From an uncultured Ruminococcus sp. (GTDB lineage Bacteria; Bacillota; Clostridia; Oscillospirales; Ruminococcaceae), in assembly GCA_902786975.1 (NCBI GenBank), contig CADAES010000016.1, positions 1-62,896 of the forward strand: a stretch of DNA of 62,896 nucleotides, read 5' to 3'. The notes below the pieces were generated by a model that searched no databases, was not told the DNA's origin, and saw only the letters and a program-made list of their open reading frames with translations. Position 1 is the first letter of the stretch; each line of letters starts with the position of its first letter. A program made the position numbers and the translations under genes. Below are positions 24,220 to 32,472 of the stretch, in pieces.

Positions 24220-24483
24220 TATCGGAGGCATTCAGAGATAAGGATCAAGAAGCTTGGGAGACCGGGCTTCTTTTTTGCGCACAGGCCTGCAAAAGCAAGT
24301 ATCAGCGGGACTTTTCCCGGGGAGTTTTTCTTGTGAAAAAGGCTTGCGGGTCGTTAAAGGGCGGACTCGCTTCTGCCCGAGAGGCTGGATAGGGATTGAA
24401 ACTGCGGTGGGAACGGACTTTGCGCTGATGCTCGGGACTTGACGGCGCAGTGCCGATTTTTTTGCGGGAACGCCCTAATTTGC
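24220..24483 (+). other. Gene-free stretch before ruvC
   Basis: A terminator hairpin AGAAGC/GCTTCT with a T run lies at 24248-24276. The remainder is GC-richer (GGACTTTTCCCGGGGAG and similar short stems), without a convincing gene or known RNA. Confidence 0.5.
24248..24276 (+). terminator. Terminator of the NusG-II/Gx unit
   Basis: AGAAGC pairs with GCTTCT around a 12-base loop, followed by six T. Confidence 0.78.
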
Positions 24484-24512
24484 TTGCAATCGGCGGGGAA
24501 ATATGTTATAAT
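24484..24512 (+). promoter_or_regulatory. Promoter of ruvC
   Basis: TTGCAA and TATAAT with a 17-base spacer. Confidence 0.82.
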
Positions 24513-24589
24513 ATCTATATATTATGTCCCGAGACGGAAAACAACGATCCATATGGGCTTTTGGCTGCAAAAGAGTGAGGTGTGCGCAA

Positions 24590-25090
24590 ATGAGGATACT
24601 GGGTATCGACCCCGGGTACGCTATAATCGGCTTTGGCGTGATAGACTTTTCGTCGGGGCATTACTCACTTGCGGATATGGGCGCAATAACCACCGAAGCG
24701 GATATGTCGTTTGAGGCACGCATAAAGGCTATCTACCTCGATATGTGCGAGCTGATAAAAACCTACAAGCCCAATGAGATGAGCATAGAAAAACTGTTTT
24801 TCAACACAAACCAGAAAACTGCGATAGACGTTGCGCAGGCAAGGGGCGTGACGATATTGCCTGCGATAATGCAGGGTATCCCGATCTTTGAGTACACGCC
24901 TTTGCAGGTGAAGTCTTCGATAGTCGGCTACGGGCGGGCGGAGAAGAAGCAGGTGCAGGAAATGGTGCGCACGATGCTGCATCTCAAAGAGGTGCCCAAG
25001 CCCGACGACACGGCGGACGCAGTAGCACTTGCGATAACGCACGCTCTGTCACTTACAGGCAGGAAGCAGCTGGAGAAATTTAACGGTTGA
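24590..25090 (+). CDS. ruvC: Crossover junction endodeoxyribonuclease RuvC
   Basis: Resolves Holliday junctions with RuvAB. The 166-residue protein begins MRILGIDPGYAIIGFGVI with catalytic D7. It contains SIEKLFFNTNQKTAIDVAQARG with the catalytic Glu, and ends with PKPDDTADAVALAITHA (two catalytic Asp). The start at 24590 gives the family length; the longer frame from 24524 includes leader DNA. The ribosome site (GTGAGG) is weak. ruvA and ruvB follow at 25.8 and 27.7 kb, separated by unrelated genes. Confidence 0.95.
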   Translation: MRILGIDPGYAIIGFGVIDFSSGHYSLADMGAITTEADMSFEARIKAIYLDMCELIKTYKPNEMSIEKLFFNTNQKTAIDVAQARGVTILPAIMQGIPIFEYTPLQVKSSIVGYGRAEKKQVQEMVRTMLHLKEVPKPDDTADAVALAITHALSLTGRKQLEKFNG

Positions 25091-25103
25091 TGGGGGTTTT
25101 GAT

Positions 25104-25667
25104 ATGAAAGAATTACAGGAAATCATAGACAGGATAAATTCAGACGACCGGATAAAACGCTATCTTTCGGTCGAGTGCGATTTTGATATCGAGGACAAGT
25201 ATCAGCTTGCGGACGATCTTGAATTTCTGCTTGAAGGCGGAAGATGTGAGCTGAAGCTGACACCGTTCGGCTGCGACGGAAGCGGCGGCGTTTATGTGCT
25301 CGCCGAGGACGGAAGGGCAGGCTATATAGATTCCGAGGGCAGAGCAGGGTTTGCTGCGATGAGTGCAAAGGACCTTTTCAGTATTCTGCTGTGCTGCGGC
25401 TGTCTTAGCGATTGGGCAGACGCGAGCGAAGACGGCTGCTTTGACAGCCCGGAGAACTTCAAGGAGTTTCTGGAGGAGAACAAGTCAACGCCGAGCGAGC
25501 ATTACAAGCAGCGCATCGGTGAGTTTACTGCCGAATTCGGACTTGAAAGCGACCCGGAAAAGGTTTATGAGCTGTTCAGAAACGGCGTTCGTTCGCAGCC
25601 GCCGCTTGAAATAAAGGCGACTGACGAGGATTATGAGGACTATGAGCCGTTGTTTGATTTGAGCTGA
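25104..25667 (+). CDS. Unknown acidic 187-residue protein
   Basis: Not recognised. The protein is strongly acidic, soluble and cysteine-containing. The middle (VYVLAEDGRAGYIDSEGRAG) looks like a beta-hairpin of the SMI1/KNR4 or immunity-protein type, and the C terminus ends in DEDYEDYEPLFDLS. GATGGGGGTTTTGAT precedes the ATG. It lies 13 bases after ruvC and before ruvA, so is probably co-transcribed with DNA-repair genes, but no repair motif is seen. An immunity-like role is speculation. Confidence 0.82.
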   Translation: MKELQEIIDRINSDDRIKRYLSVECDFDIEDKYQLADDLEFLLEGGRCELKLTPFGCDGSGGVYVLAEDGRAGYIDSEGRAGFAAMSAKDLFSILLCCGCLSDWADASEDGCFDSPENFKEFLEENKSTPSEHYKQRIGEFTAEFGLESDPEKVYELFRNGVRSQPPLEIKATDEDYEDYEPLFDLS

Positions 25668-25846
25668 GAGCGCAAAACGGCCGTTTTTAACAGCGGATAA
25701 TTATTATCAGATAGGCAGTGCCAATTTCCTTCGCTTGTTCTTTTCAACGGTGACTTATGACCCTAAAGGCGGGCGATGGCAGAGCTGCAAAGAATGCGGC
25801 ACAATGTAAAGGCTGCAAGGTAATTTGAGATACAAGGAGAGGTCTT

Positions 25847-26443
25847 ATGATATACTCGGTAAGAGGCAAGGTCATCGCAACCGAGGCGGACACGGTCGTT
25901 GTCGAGTGCGCAGGCGTGGGATACGGCTGCCGCACCTCTTTCAACACGCTTCAGCAGATAGCGGGCAAGGACGAGGTGCTTTTGTACACCCACCTAGCTG
26001 TGCGTGAAAACGACGTTGAGCTGTTCGGCTTTGCCACAAAGGAAGAGCTTGCGAGCTTTCGTATGCTGATAGGCGTTTCAAGCGTCGGTCCGAAGGTCGC
26101 TGCGTCGATACTGTCGGCGTGTACGCCGTCGCAGTTCGCTCTTGCGGTCGCTACGGGCGACTACAAGGCATTCACCAAGATAAAGGGCGTAGGTGCCAAA
26201 ACTGCTCAGAGGATAGTTCTGGAACTCAAGGACAAGGTCGCAAAGGACAACGCTATCTCAATGAGGGGCGAGAGCACTCAGCTGAATATCCCTGCGGGAA
26301 GTGCGGTCGATGAGGCTGTTACGGCACTTGTGGTGCTGGGCTACACCGAGGGCGAGGCACTGTCGGTGATTTCAAAACTTGACCCGAGCCTGCCCGTTGA
26401 GGAGCTTATCAAAAAGGCGCTTATCGGTTTAGCAAAGTTTTAA
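25847..26443 (+). CDS. ruvA: Holliday junction branch migration protein RuvA
   Basis: RuvA binds four-way junctions and loads the RuvB motor. The 198-residue protein has the N-terminal OB domain (MIYSVRGKVIATEADTVVVE), the helix-hairpin-helix LIGVSSVGPKVAASIL and FTKIKGVGAKTAQRIVLELK, and a C-terminal UBA-like RuvB-binding domain (AVTALVVLGYTEGEA). GGAGAGGTCTT precedes the ATG. About 180 gene-free bases separate it from the preceding gene, so a local promoter is possible. Confidence 0.97.
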   Translation: MIYSVRGKVIATEADTVVVECAGVGYGCRTSFNTLQQIAGKDEVLLYTHLAVRENDVELFGFATKEELASFRMLIGVSSVGPKVAASILSACTPSQFALAVATGDYKAFTKIKGVGAKTAQRIVLELKDKVAKDNAISMRGESTQLNIPAGSAVDEAVTALVVLGYTEGEALSVISKLDPSLPVEELIKKALIGLAKF

Positions 26444-26450
26444 GCATTTA

Positions 26451-26535
26451 GAGGTAAGAGATAAGAAGTAAGAGGTAAGAATCCGGGCGGAAAGTTCGTC
26501 CGCTGCAAACACATCTCCGGCTTCTTGCTTCTGAA
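26451..26535 (+). repeat. TAAGANN heptamer repeat after ruvA
   Basis: Units AGGTAAGA, GATAAGA, AGTAAGA, GGTAAGA follow the ruvA stop by seven bases, then CGGGCGGAAAGTTCGTCCGC, a short hairpin, as in the element at 31165. Confidence 0.78.
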
Positions 26536-26574
26536 AGTTGCTGAACCGTAAATCCGATGAAAGAGAGAACGATA

Positions 26575-27246
26575 ATGGACAACACTACGCCGTTCAAGGT
26601 GAACGCATACGACGAGAACGTGCCCAAGGTAATACCCTTTTACAGCGAGCTGTCAGAGCAGGTGATAAGCGTGATAAGGGCGTTTTTTCCCGACAAGAGG
26701 CTCGCTTTGCTGGATACCGGCTGCGGCACGGGGACGTTTGCGCTCAAGGCGCTGGAAAGGCTGGATATCCAACGGCTGACGCTTTGCGACCCGTCGGAGA
26801 ATATGCTGAACGATGCAAGAGCGAAGCTTGCGGGGAGAAACTGCGAGTTGCTTGACATCGGCAGCGAGAAAATGATGTTTGTCAACGAATTTGACGTTGT
26901 TACGGCGATACAGTCGCACCACTATTTCGACCCGCTGACGAGGGAGAGGGCTGTCGCAAACTGTTTCAGAGCGCTGAAAAAAGGCGGCATCTTCATTTAC
27001 TTTGAGAACACCGCACCGCTGACTGATACGGGCAGAGAGATACTTCTCAAACGCCTCGGCGAGTATCAGCTGAGTTCCGGCAGGACGCAGGAGGAAACAG
27101 ATTCGCACCTTGCACGCTACGGCGTGGAGTATTTCCCGATAAACATCAAGGAGCATCTGGAAATGCTTGAACAGACGGGCTTTGAGGTATGCGAGCTTTT
27201 CTGGCAGTCGTATATGCAGTGTGGGTTTTACGCAGTGAAAGGATGA
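26575..27246 (+). CDS. Class I SAM-dependent methyltransferase
   Basis: A Rossmann-fold methyltransferase of 223 residues with motif I LLDTGCGTGTFALKAL (about residues 45-58), an acidic end of beta 2 (LTLCDPSENML) and motif IV region DVVTAIQSHHYFDP. The substrate is unknown; the shape resembles UbiE/YcgJ-type small-molecule enzymes. ATG at 26575 is preferred over 26557 because GAAAGAGAG lies just before it. It sits between ruvA and ruvB and is followed four bases later by a small unknown gene. Confidence 0.87.
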   Translation: MDNTTPFKVNAYDENVPKVIPFYSELSEQVISVIRAFFPDKRLALLDTGCGTGTFALKALERLDIQRLTLCDPSENMLNDARAKLAGRNCELLDIGSEKMMFVNEFDVVTAIQSHHYFDPLTRERAVANCFRALKKGGIFIYFENTAPLTDTGREILLKRLGEYQLSSGRTQEETDSHLARYGVEYFPINIKEHLEMLEQTGFEVCELFWQSYMQCGFYAVKG

Positions 27247-27250
27247 GACT

Positions 27251-27607
27251 ATGCAGATCAAAGAGGGACTTGGCTGGAAAGCCTGCTATGACGAGGAAAA
27301 GAACCTGTATACCGCAAAGGACTGGGACAGAGGCGATTTTTACCTCTTTGAGATCGACAAGGAGACATTTGATAAGCTCGATGACCCGCCGCAGGGCGAA
27401 TTTCCATGCGAGATGATACACAAGGGCAGGGTGCTTTATGAGAGTCACGACAACGGGTATGGTTCGCCGTATGACATCGTTCACGATGAAAATTATGAGC
27501 AAATGTGTTCGTGGGTGAAGATACAGCATTCGGGTCACCAATGGTCAAAGGAACTGACACAGGCGGCGGACGAGATCTTTGGCGTGAACAAGGACAAGCA
27601 GGAGTGA
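27251..27607 (+). CDS. Unknown 118-residue protein
   Basis: Not recognised. A soluble acidic protein rich in aromatic residues (LGWKACYDEEKNLYTAKDWD; YEQMCSWVKIQHSGHQW). It has no signal or membrane segment. It starts four bases after the methyltransferase with AAAGGATGAGACT as ribosome site, so the two may be functionally linked; nothing in the sequence tells how. Confidence 0.8.
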   Translation: MQIKEGLGWKACYDEEKNLYTAKDWDRGDFYLFEIDKETFDKLDDPPQGEFPCEMIHKGRVLYESHDNGYGSPYDIVHDENYEQMCSWVKIQHSGHQWSKELTQAADEIFGVNKDKQE

Positions 27608-27672
27608 GAAGCTGCATTGCTGATAATAGTTTGATTTGGTGAAAAAGAGATTCTGAAAAAGCTGGTGAGAAC

Positions 27673-28722
27673 TTGATAGAAAAAGGCGGATTTGAAATAG
27701 AAAACGACTATGCCGGCAGGATAGTCGCTCCGCAGGTGACCAAGGACGAGACCGACGACTTCGAGGTTAGTCTGCGCCCCAAGACCCTTGCCGAATACAT
27801 CGGTCAGGACAAGGTAAAGGACAACCTTTCGATATACATTCAGGCGGCAAAAAAGCGAGGCGACAGTCTTGACCACGTTCTGCTGTACGGTCCCCCGGGA
27901 TTGGGCAAGACCACTCTTTCGACCATTATCGCTCACGAAATGGGCGTGAATATCCGCATAACCTCGGGACCCGCTATCGAGAAGCCGGGCGACCTTGCGG
28001 CGCTTCTGACAAACCTTGAAAAGGGCGATGTGCTGTTCATCGACGAGATACACCGCCTTTCACGGCAGGTCGAGGAGGTGCTTTACCCGGCGCTGGAGGA
28101 CTACGCTCTGGATATAATCATGGGCAAGGGACCTGCTGCAAGGAGCATCAGGATAGACCTCAACCGCTTCACGCTTATCGGTGCGACAACGAGGGCGGGG
28201 CAGCTCACCTCGCCGCTGCGTGACCGATTCGGCGTTATACAAAGGCTGGAGCTTTACTCGGTGGAGCAGCTTTGCGACATCGTTCAGAGGAGTGCGCTTA
28301 TACTCGGTGTGCCGTGCGACAAGGACGGTGCGCTGGAGATAGCCAAGCGCTCAAGGGGCACTCCGAGAATTGCAAACAGGCTTTTGAAGCGTGTGCGTGA
28401 TTTTGCCGACGTTATGGGCAACGGCAGGATAACGCAGGAGATAGCAAAGATAGCGCTCAATCAGATGGACGTTGACCCGCTGGGGCTTGACGGGCTGGAC
28501 AGGCGTATGCTGAATATGATAATCAACGGATACGGGGGAGGTCCCGTCGGGCTGGAGACGCTTGCCTCGGCGATAGGCGAGGAGGCGGTGACGCTGGAGG
28601 ACGTCTGCGAGCCGTATCTGATGCAGCTCGGGTTTATTTCACGAACGCCCAGAGGCAGATGCGCCACGGAGCTTGCGTACAAACATCTGGGTATCCTCAA
28701 AGACGGACAAACGATGCTGTAA
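27673..28722 (+). CDS. ruvB: Holliday junction branch migration ATPase RuvB
   Basis: A AAA+ helicase motor of 349 residues. It has [18 protein letters not shown], Walker [13 protein letters not shown], Walker [16 protein letters not shown], sensor [19 protein letters not shown], and a C-terminal winged-helix domain ([15 protein letters not shown]). The only suitable start is TTG at 27673 behind a weak GGTGAG. It is the last member of the dispersed ruvC-ruvA-ruvB set. A heptamer element begins directly at its TAA stop. Confidence 0.96.
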   Translation: MIEKGGFEIENDYAGRIVAPQVTKDETDDFEVSLRPKTLAEYIGQDKVKDNLSIYIQAAKKRGDSLDHVLLYGPPGLGKTTLSTIIAHEMGVNIRITSGPAIEKPGDLAALLTNLEKGDVLFIDEIHRLSRQVEEVLYPALEDYALDIIMGKGPAARSIRIDLNRFTLIGATTRAGQLTSPLRDRFGVIQRLELYSVEQLCDIVQRSALILGVPCDKDGALEIAKRSRGTPRIANRLLKRVRDFADVMGNGRITQEIAKIALNQMDVDPLGLDGLDRRMLNMIINGYGGGPVGLETLASAIGEEAVTLEDVCEPYLMQLGFISRTPRGRCATELAYKHLGILKDGQTML

Positions 28723-28802
28723 CGCCGATTTCATCGGCTCAATGAATAGAGAATAAAGAATAGTGAACAGTGAATAATAGCGGTGTCGGCTGAAGCCGAC
28801 AT
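28723..28802 (+). repeat. NNGAATA heptamer element after ruvB
   Basis: Directly after the stop codon: head hairpin CGCCGATTTCATCGGC, then TCAATGAATAGAGAATAAAG and further NNGAATA/NNGAACA units, then tail hairpin GTCGGCTGAAGCCGAC. Confidence 0.85.
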
Positions 28803-28894
28803 ATGCCCATTCGGGCAGAGCCGAGCAGCTATTTGCACAGAGTGAAAGCCCTGTGATTTTCAGCCGGGTTTATCGGCGTAACGAAAAGGAGGAA

Positions 28895-28954
28895 ATGCCG
28901 TATTGCACGGCAGCGAGATGCTATGGACAGATTCTTCGGTACCGACGGCATTAG
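28895..28954 (+). CDS. Possible 19-residue upstream ORF overlapping the GlmM-homologue start
   Basis: The only strong ribosome site here, AAAAGGAGGAA, is followed by ATG at 28895. That frame runs MPYCTAARCYGQILRYRRH to TAG at 28954, overlapping the start at 28923 in another frame. TGCCGT-ATTGC-ACGGCA forms a hairpin inside it. It may be a coupling leader, or the hairpin may bring the ribosome site nearer to 28923. Confidence 0.3.
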   Translation: MPYCTAARCYGQILRYRRH

Positions 28955-30284
28955 AGGTATTGCCATAACTGAATTTACCTGCGAGACTGCTATGCAGCTC
29001 GGCAGGGCTGTTGCTGCGTGTATGTGCCGTGACAGCAAAAAGCCCAGAATAGTCGTTGGCGTCGATACGAGAGTTTCGGGCGACGTTATACAGGCTGCGC
29101 TTGTCAGCGGGATATGCTCTATGGGCGCAGATGCGATCATAACAGGCGTTGTCCCGACACCGGCGGTCGCTGTGCTCGTGTGCAAGAACAACGCTGATGC
29201 GGGCATTATGATAACCGCAGGTATCAGCAGCTTTGAATACAACGGCGTCAAGATATTCGGCGCAGACGGCTTCAAGATAGACAAGCAGACCGAGGCTGAG
29301 CTTGAAGAGCTTATGTGCAAGCCTAACTGTGGCTCGGAGCTGAAAGACGGCGAGGACATCGGGCACATCTACTACGACAAGGACGGGCTTTGGGACTACA
29401 TAAGGCATATCCTCAAAAAGGTCGACACCGACTACCACGGGCTCAAAGTTGCAATAGACTGTGCAAACGGTGCGGCGAGCGAATGCGGTGCAAAGATATT
29501 CAAGGGGCTGGGCGCTTCGGTGGTGCTTATCAACGATCTGCCCGACGGTGTGAACATAAACCGCAAGTGCGGTACTCTCGACCTTGACGGGCTTGTGCGG
29601 ACGGTCATTTCCGAGCATTGTGACCTCGGGCTTGCTTTTGACGGCGACGGTGCGAGGTGTATTGCCGTTGACGAGGCGGGCAGGGAGATAGACGGCGACA
29701 AGCTTATCGGCATTTTTGCGGCGTATATGCAGTTCAACAAGACCCTGCGCAACAACAGCTGTGTCGTTACGAAAATGTCCAACTCGGGATTTTACAAGTT
29801 CGCAAGGCAGGCAGGCGTGATGATATCCACCTCCAAGGTCGGCGGGCACAACGTTATTGCGGAGATGCGCAAAAGCGGCTGCAACCTCGGCGGCGAAAAA
29901 TCGGGAAACATCTTTTTCCTCGACGATTCCACGACAAGCGACGGCTTGCTGACGGGAACAAAGATAATGAGCGTAATGAAGAAAACGGGAAGCAAGATGA
30001 GCGAGCTTGGAAAAATGGTACAGCTCAATCCCCAGGTGCTCATCAACGCCAGGGTCGCAAGGCAGAATCGCACAAAGTGGCGTGACAACAGCGAGATAAC
30101 TCAGCTTATTATGGATTACAGTGCCAAGCTCGGAACAGAGGGCAGGCTGTATGTGCGTGAGTCGGGCACAGAGCCTCTGGTAAGGATAATGATAGAGGGC
30201 AAGCGCACGGGGCTGATAACCGAGTACGCTAAAAACATAGCCTCTGCGATAGAGCGGATATACGGCGAAAACGCACAGGTGTAA
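28923..30284 (+). CDS. Phosphoglucosamine mutase (GlmM) homologue with degenerate active site
   Basis: GlmM interconverts glucosamine-6- and glucosamine-1-phosphate for cell-wall precursors. This 453-residue protein has all four alpha-D-phosphohexomutase domains, begins RFFGTDGIRGIA, and keeps the sugar loop GGEKSG and phosphate loop RESGTEPLVRIMIEG. The serine loop, normally ASHNP, reads A99-G-I-S-S: the phospho-accepting serine is G100. The metal loop DGDADR reads D240-G-D-G-A244-R, losing the third aspartate. Neighbouring sequence aligns without a gap, so this is not a frameshift. It may be a catalytically altered or regulatory homologue; the true glmM would be elsewhere. Start at 28923 lacks its own strong ribosome site. 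Confidence 0.85.
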   Translation: MDRFFGTDGIRGIAITEFTCETAMQLGRAVAACMCRDSKKPRIVVGVDTRVSGDVIQAALVSGICSMGADAIITGVVPTPAVAVLVCKNNADAGIMITAGISSFEYNGVKIFGADGFKIDKQTEAELEELMCKPNCGSELKDGEDIGHIYYDKDGLWDYIRHILKKVDTDYHGLKVAIDCANGAASECGAKIFKGLGASVVLINDLPDGVNINRKCGTLDLDGLVRTVISEHCDLGLAFDGDGARCIAVDEAGREIDGDKLIGIFAAYMQFNKTLRNNSCVVTKMSNSGFYKFARQAGVMISTSKVGGHNVIAEMRKSGCNLGGEKSGNIFFLDDSTTSDGLLTGTKIMSVMKKTGSKMSELGKMVQLNPQVLINARVARQNRTKWRDNSEITQLIMDYSAKLGTEGRLYVRESGTEPLVRIMIEGKRTGLITEYAKNIASAIERIYGENAQV

Positions 30285-30302
30285 AAGGAAGATAAATATT
30301 AT

Positions 30303-31184
30303 ATGCGAATAGCTGACAAATGGAAAGAGTACAGAATATTGGACACCTCCTGCGGTGAGAAGCTGGAAAGCTGGGGCGGGGTAACGCTTGTTCGACCCGA
30401 CCCGCAGATAATCTGGAAGTCGCCGAAGCGTTCGGAAATGTGGGGCAGCGCCGACGGTGTCTACCACCGTTCGGACAAGGGCGGCGGACAGTGGGAGTTC
30501 CGCAGGAAGCTCCCGCAGAGCTGGCAGATAAGCTACGGAGGGCTGAAATTCAACATAAGACCCACGGGTTTCAAGCACACGGGACTTTTCCCCGAGCAGG
30601 CGGTAAACTGGGACTTTATGGCTGATATGATAAGTAATGCGGGGCGGCAGATAAACGTGCTGAACCTGTTTGCGTACACGGGCGGGGCAACGCTTGCCTG
30701 TGCAAATGCAGGTGCGTCGGTCGCTCACGTTGACGCATCAAAGGGAATGGTGCAGTGGGCGAGGGAGAACGCACAGCTTTCGGGGCTTGCGGACAAGCCG
30801 ATACGCTGGCTGGTGGACGACTGCGAGAAGTTCGTTCAGCGTGAGATACGCCGCGGCAGGAGCTACGATGCAATAGTAATGGACCCGCCTTCCTACGGTC
30901 GGGGACCGGGCGGCGAGGTGTGGAAGCTGGAGGACTGCATATACGACCTCGTCAGGACCTGTGCGGGCGTGCTGAGCGACAAGCCACTGTTTTTCCTGCT
31001 CAACAGCTACACGACAGGGCTTTCGCCGTCGGTAATGGCGTATATCCTGAAGGACGTACTGGGCGAAAGGTTCGGCGGGCAAGTCACCGCCGATGAGATA
31101 GGTTTGCCCGTAGAGGCAACAGGCAGCGTTTTGCCGTGTGGTTCAACAGCAATATGGCAATCAGACGTAAGAGATAAGATGTAA
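30303..31184 (+). CDS. RlmI/RlmK-like class I SAM-dependent rRNA methyltransferase
   Basis: A 293-residue methyltransferase with an N-terminal beta-rich part, motif I VLNLFAYTGGATLACANAGA, acidic VDASKGMVQWARENA and motif IV DAIVMDPPSYGRG, the DPPSYG of the RlmI/RlmK group (5-methylcytosine or N2-guanine in 23S rRNA). It lacks a PUA domain. The target base is unknown. The C terminus (SDVRDKM) is encoded by a TAAGANN heptamer array, which also supplies the TAA stop, so the original end has been overwritten. It starts 18 bases after the GlmM homologue. Confidence 0.87.
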   Translation: MRIADKWKEYRILDTSCGEKLESWGGVTLVRPDPQIIWKSPKRSEMWGSADGVYHRSDKGGGQWEFRRKLPQSWQISYGGLKFNIRPTGFKHTGLFPEQAVNWDFMADMISNAGRQINVLNLFAYTGGATLACANAGASVAHVDASKGMVQWARENAQLSGLADKPIRWLVDDCEKFVQREIRRGRSYDAIVMDPPSYGRGPGGEVWKLEDCIYDLVRTCAGVLSDKPLFFLLNSYTTGLSPSVMAYILKDVLGERFGGQVTADEIGLPVEATGSVLPCGSTAIWQSDVRDKM

Positions 31185-31252
31185 GAGGTAAGATGCTTGG
31201 GCGGTGAGTTTGTCCCTTTAGAGGCAAGAATATTAGAGGCAAGAAGCAAGAA
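31165..31252 (+). repeat. TAAGANN/GCAAGANN heptamer repeat overlapping a gene end
   Basis: GTAAGAGATAAGATGTAAGA starts inside the preceding CDS; a GGGCGG..GTCC stretch follows, then GGCAAGA and AGCAAGA units. The remaining bases to 31380 hold short hairpins (for example CCCTCTGGCATCAGGG) and the ribosome site of the next gene. Confidence 0.8.
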
Positions 31253-31380
31253 GATATAACGGAAAGCTTGTCCGCTTCAGATCGGCTTCTGACATCTGCC
31301 CTCTGGCATCAGGGCACTAAAACTAAGTCAGTAAGTGCTTTTGCACTTCAAATATAATTTTCTAACAGGAGGAATTTATT

Positions 31381-31569
31381 ATGGCACTGGACATCGACAA
31401 CATCAAGGACAAGGCAGAGGATCTGCTTGACAAGATACCCGACGAGGTAAAAGACAAGGCTAAGGAGCTTGCTACAAAGGAAAACCTCGAAAAGGCCAAG
31501 GACGCTGTTACAGGCTTCTTCAGCAAGAAAGACGATGACAAGGACGACGAGGAGAAAAAGGACGACTGA
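31381..31569 (+). CDS. Unknown 62-residue charged helical protein
   Basis: A small, soluble, lysine/aspartate-rich protein: MALDIDNIKDKAEDLLDKIP, then a second amphipathic stretch with FFSKK and a tail of alternating D, K and E. A strong AGGAGG site precedes the ATG. It resembles short stress-related helical proteins, but no family can be named. It lies 23 bases before ecfA1 and may be transcribed with it. Confidence 0.8.
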   Translation: MALDIDNIKDKAEDLLDKIPDEVKDKAKELATKENLEKAKDAVTGFFSKKDDDKDDEEKKDD

Positions 31570-31592
31570 GCCTTTTTTGAAGGAAACGTAAA

Positions 31593-32456
31593 ATGAGTTT
31601 TATTCACATCAAAGGTCTTGAATTTTCGTATGTCAACGAGTTCGAGGAACCGCCGGTCAAAAATACCGTGCTCAAGGGGATCGACCTTGACATCGAAAAG
31701 GGCGAGTTCGTGGCAGTTTTAGGTCACAACGGCTCGGGAAAATCGACCCTTGCAAAATGCATCAACGCCATCAACCTCCCCGAAAAAGGGGAGGTCTCGG
31801 TGGCCGGGCTGGACACGATAAACGAGGAAAACCTCCTGCCGATACGCAAGCGTGTGGGCATGGTGTTCCAGAACCCCGACAATCAGATAGTTGCCACTAT
31901 CGTTGAGGAGGACGTAGCGTTTGCGCTGGAGAACCTCGGCGTTGAGCCGTCGGAGATACGCAGGCGTGTTGACGAGGCTCTGAAGACGGTGGGAATGTAC
32001 GAATACCGTATGCACGCACCGCACAAGCTTTCGGGCGGTCAGAAGCAGCGTGTGGCGATAGCGGGAGTGCTCGCTATGGAGCCGGAGTGCATCGTGCTCG
32101 ACGAACCGACAGCTATGCTTGACCCCAAGGGCAGAAGCGAGGTCATGAAGACGATAAAGATGCTCAACAAGGAAAAGGGCGTAACTATCGTACTTATCAC
32201 CCACTACATGGAGGAAGCCGCACAGGCGGACAGGGTAGTGGTGATAGACGGCGGCGAGAAGATAATGGACAATGTGCCCAAGAAGGTCTTTTCGCAGGTG
32301 GACTTGATGCGCAGCCTCGGGCTTGATGTGCCGCAGGTGACGGAGATAGCGGACTTTCTGCACAAGCAGGGGTACGACATATCCAGCGAGATAATCACCG
32401 AGGACGAGTGCGTGCAGGCATTATATGAGCTTTTGAAAGAGCAGACAGGAAAGTAA
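31593..32456 (+). CDS. ecfA1: ECF transporter ATPase A1
   Basis: First of two ATPases of the shared energy-coupling module that powers vitamin S components such as ThiW. The 287-residue protein has Walker [15 protein letters not shown]-loop [20 protein letters not shown] (the EcfA1 form), signature LSGGQKQR and Walker [17 protein letters not shown]. It is followed by ecfA2, ecfT and truA in the order usual for Firmicutes. Confidence 0.95.
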   Translation: MSFIHIKGLEFSYVNEFEEPPVKNTVLKGIDLDIEKGEFVAVLGHNGSGKSTLAKCINAINLPEKGEVSVAGLDTINEENLLPIRKRVGMVFQNPDNQIVATIVEEDVAFALENLGVEPSEIRRRVDEALKTVGMYEYRMHAPHKLSGGQKQRVAIAGVLAMEPECIVLDEPTAMLDPKGRSEVMKTIKMLNKEKGVTIVLITHYMEEAAQADRVVVIDGGEKIMDNVPKKVFSQVDLMRSLGLDVPQVTEIADFLHKQGYDISSEIITEDECVQALYELLKEQTGK

Positions 32457-32472
32457 AAAGAGGAACGAGAAT

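Noticed and set aside
24385-24404. GGATAGGGATTGAAAC, resembling the end of a type I CRISPR repeat
   Set aside because: Occurs once; no second copy, spacer pattern or cas gene in the window.
28895-28925. Frameshift or wrong start of the GlmM homologue explaining its missing motif
   Set aside because: The missing residues lie at 100 and 244, far inside a continuous, gap-free alignment; the start question does not affect them.
28860-30728. 622-codon open frame on the minus strand
   Set aside because: Shadow of the GlmM homologue and methyltransferase frames on the other strand; composition (many His, Tyr, Arg) is typical of antisense translation.
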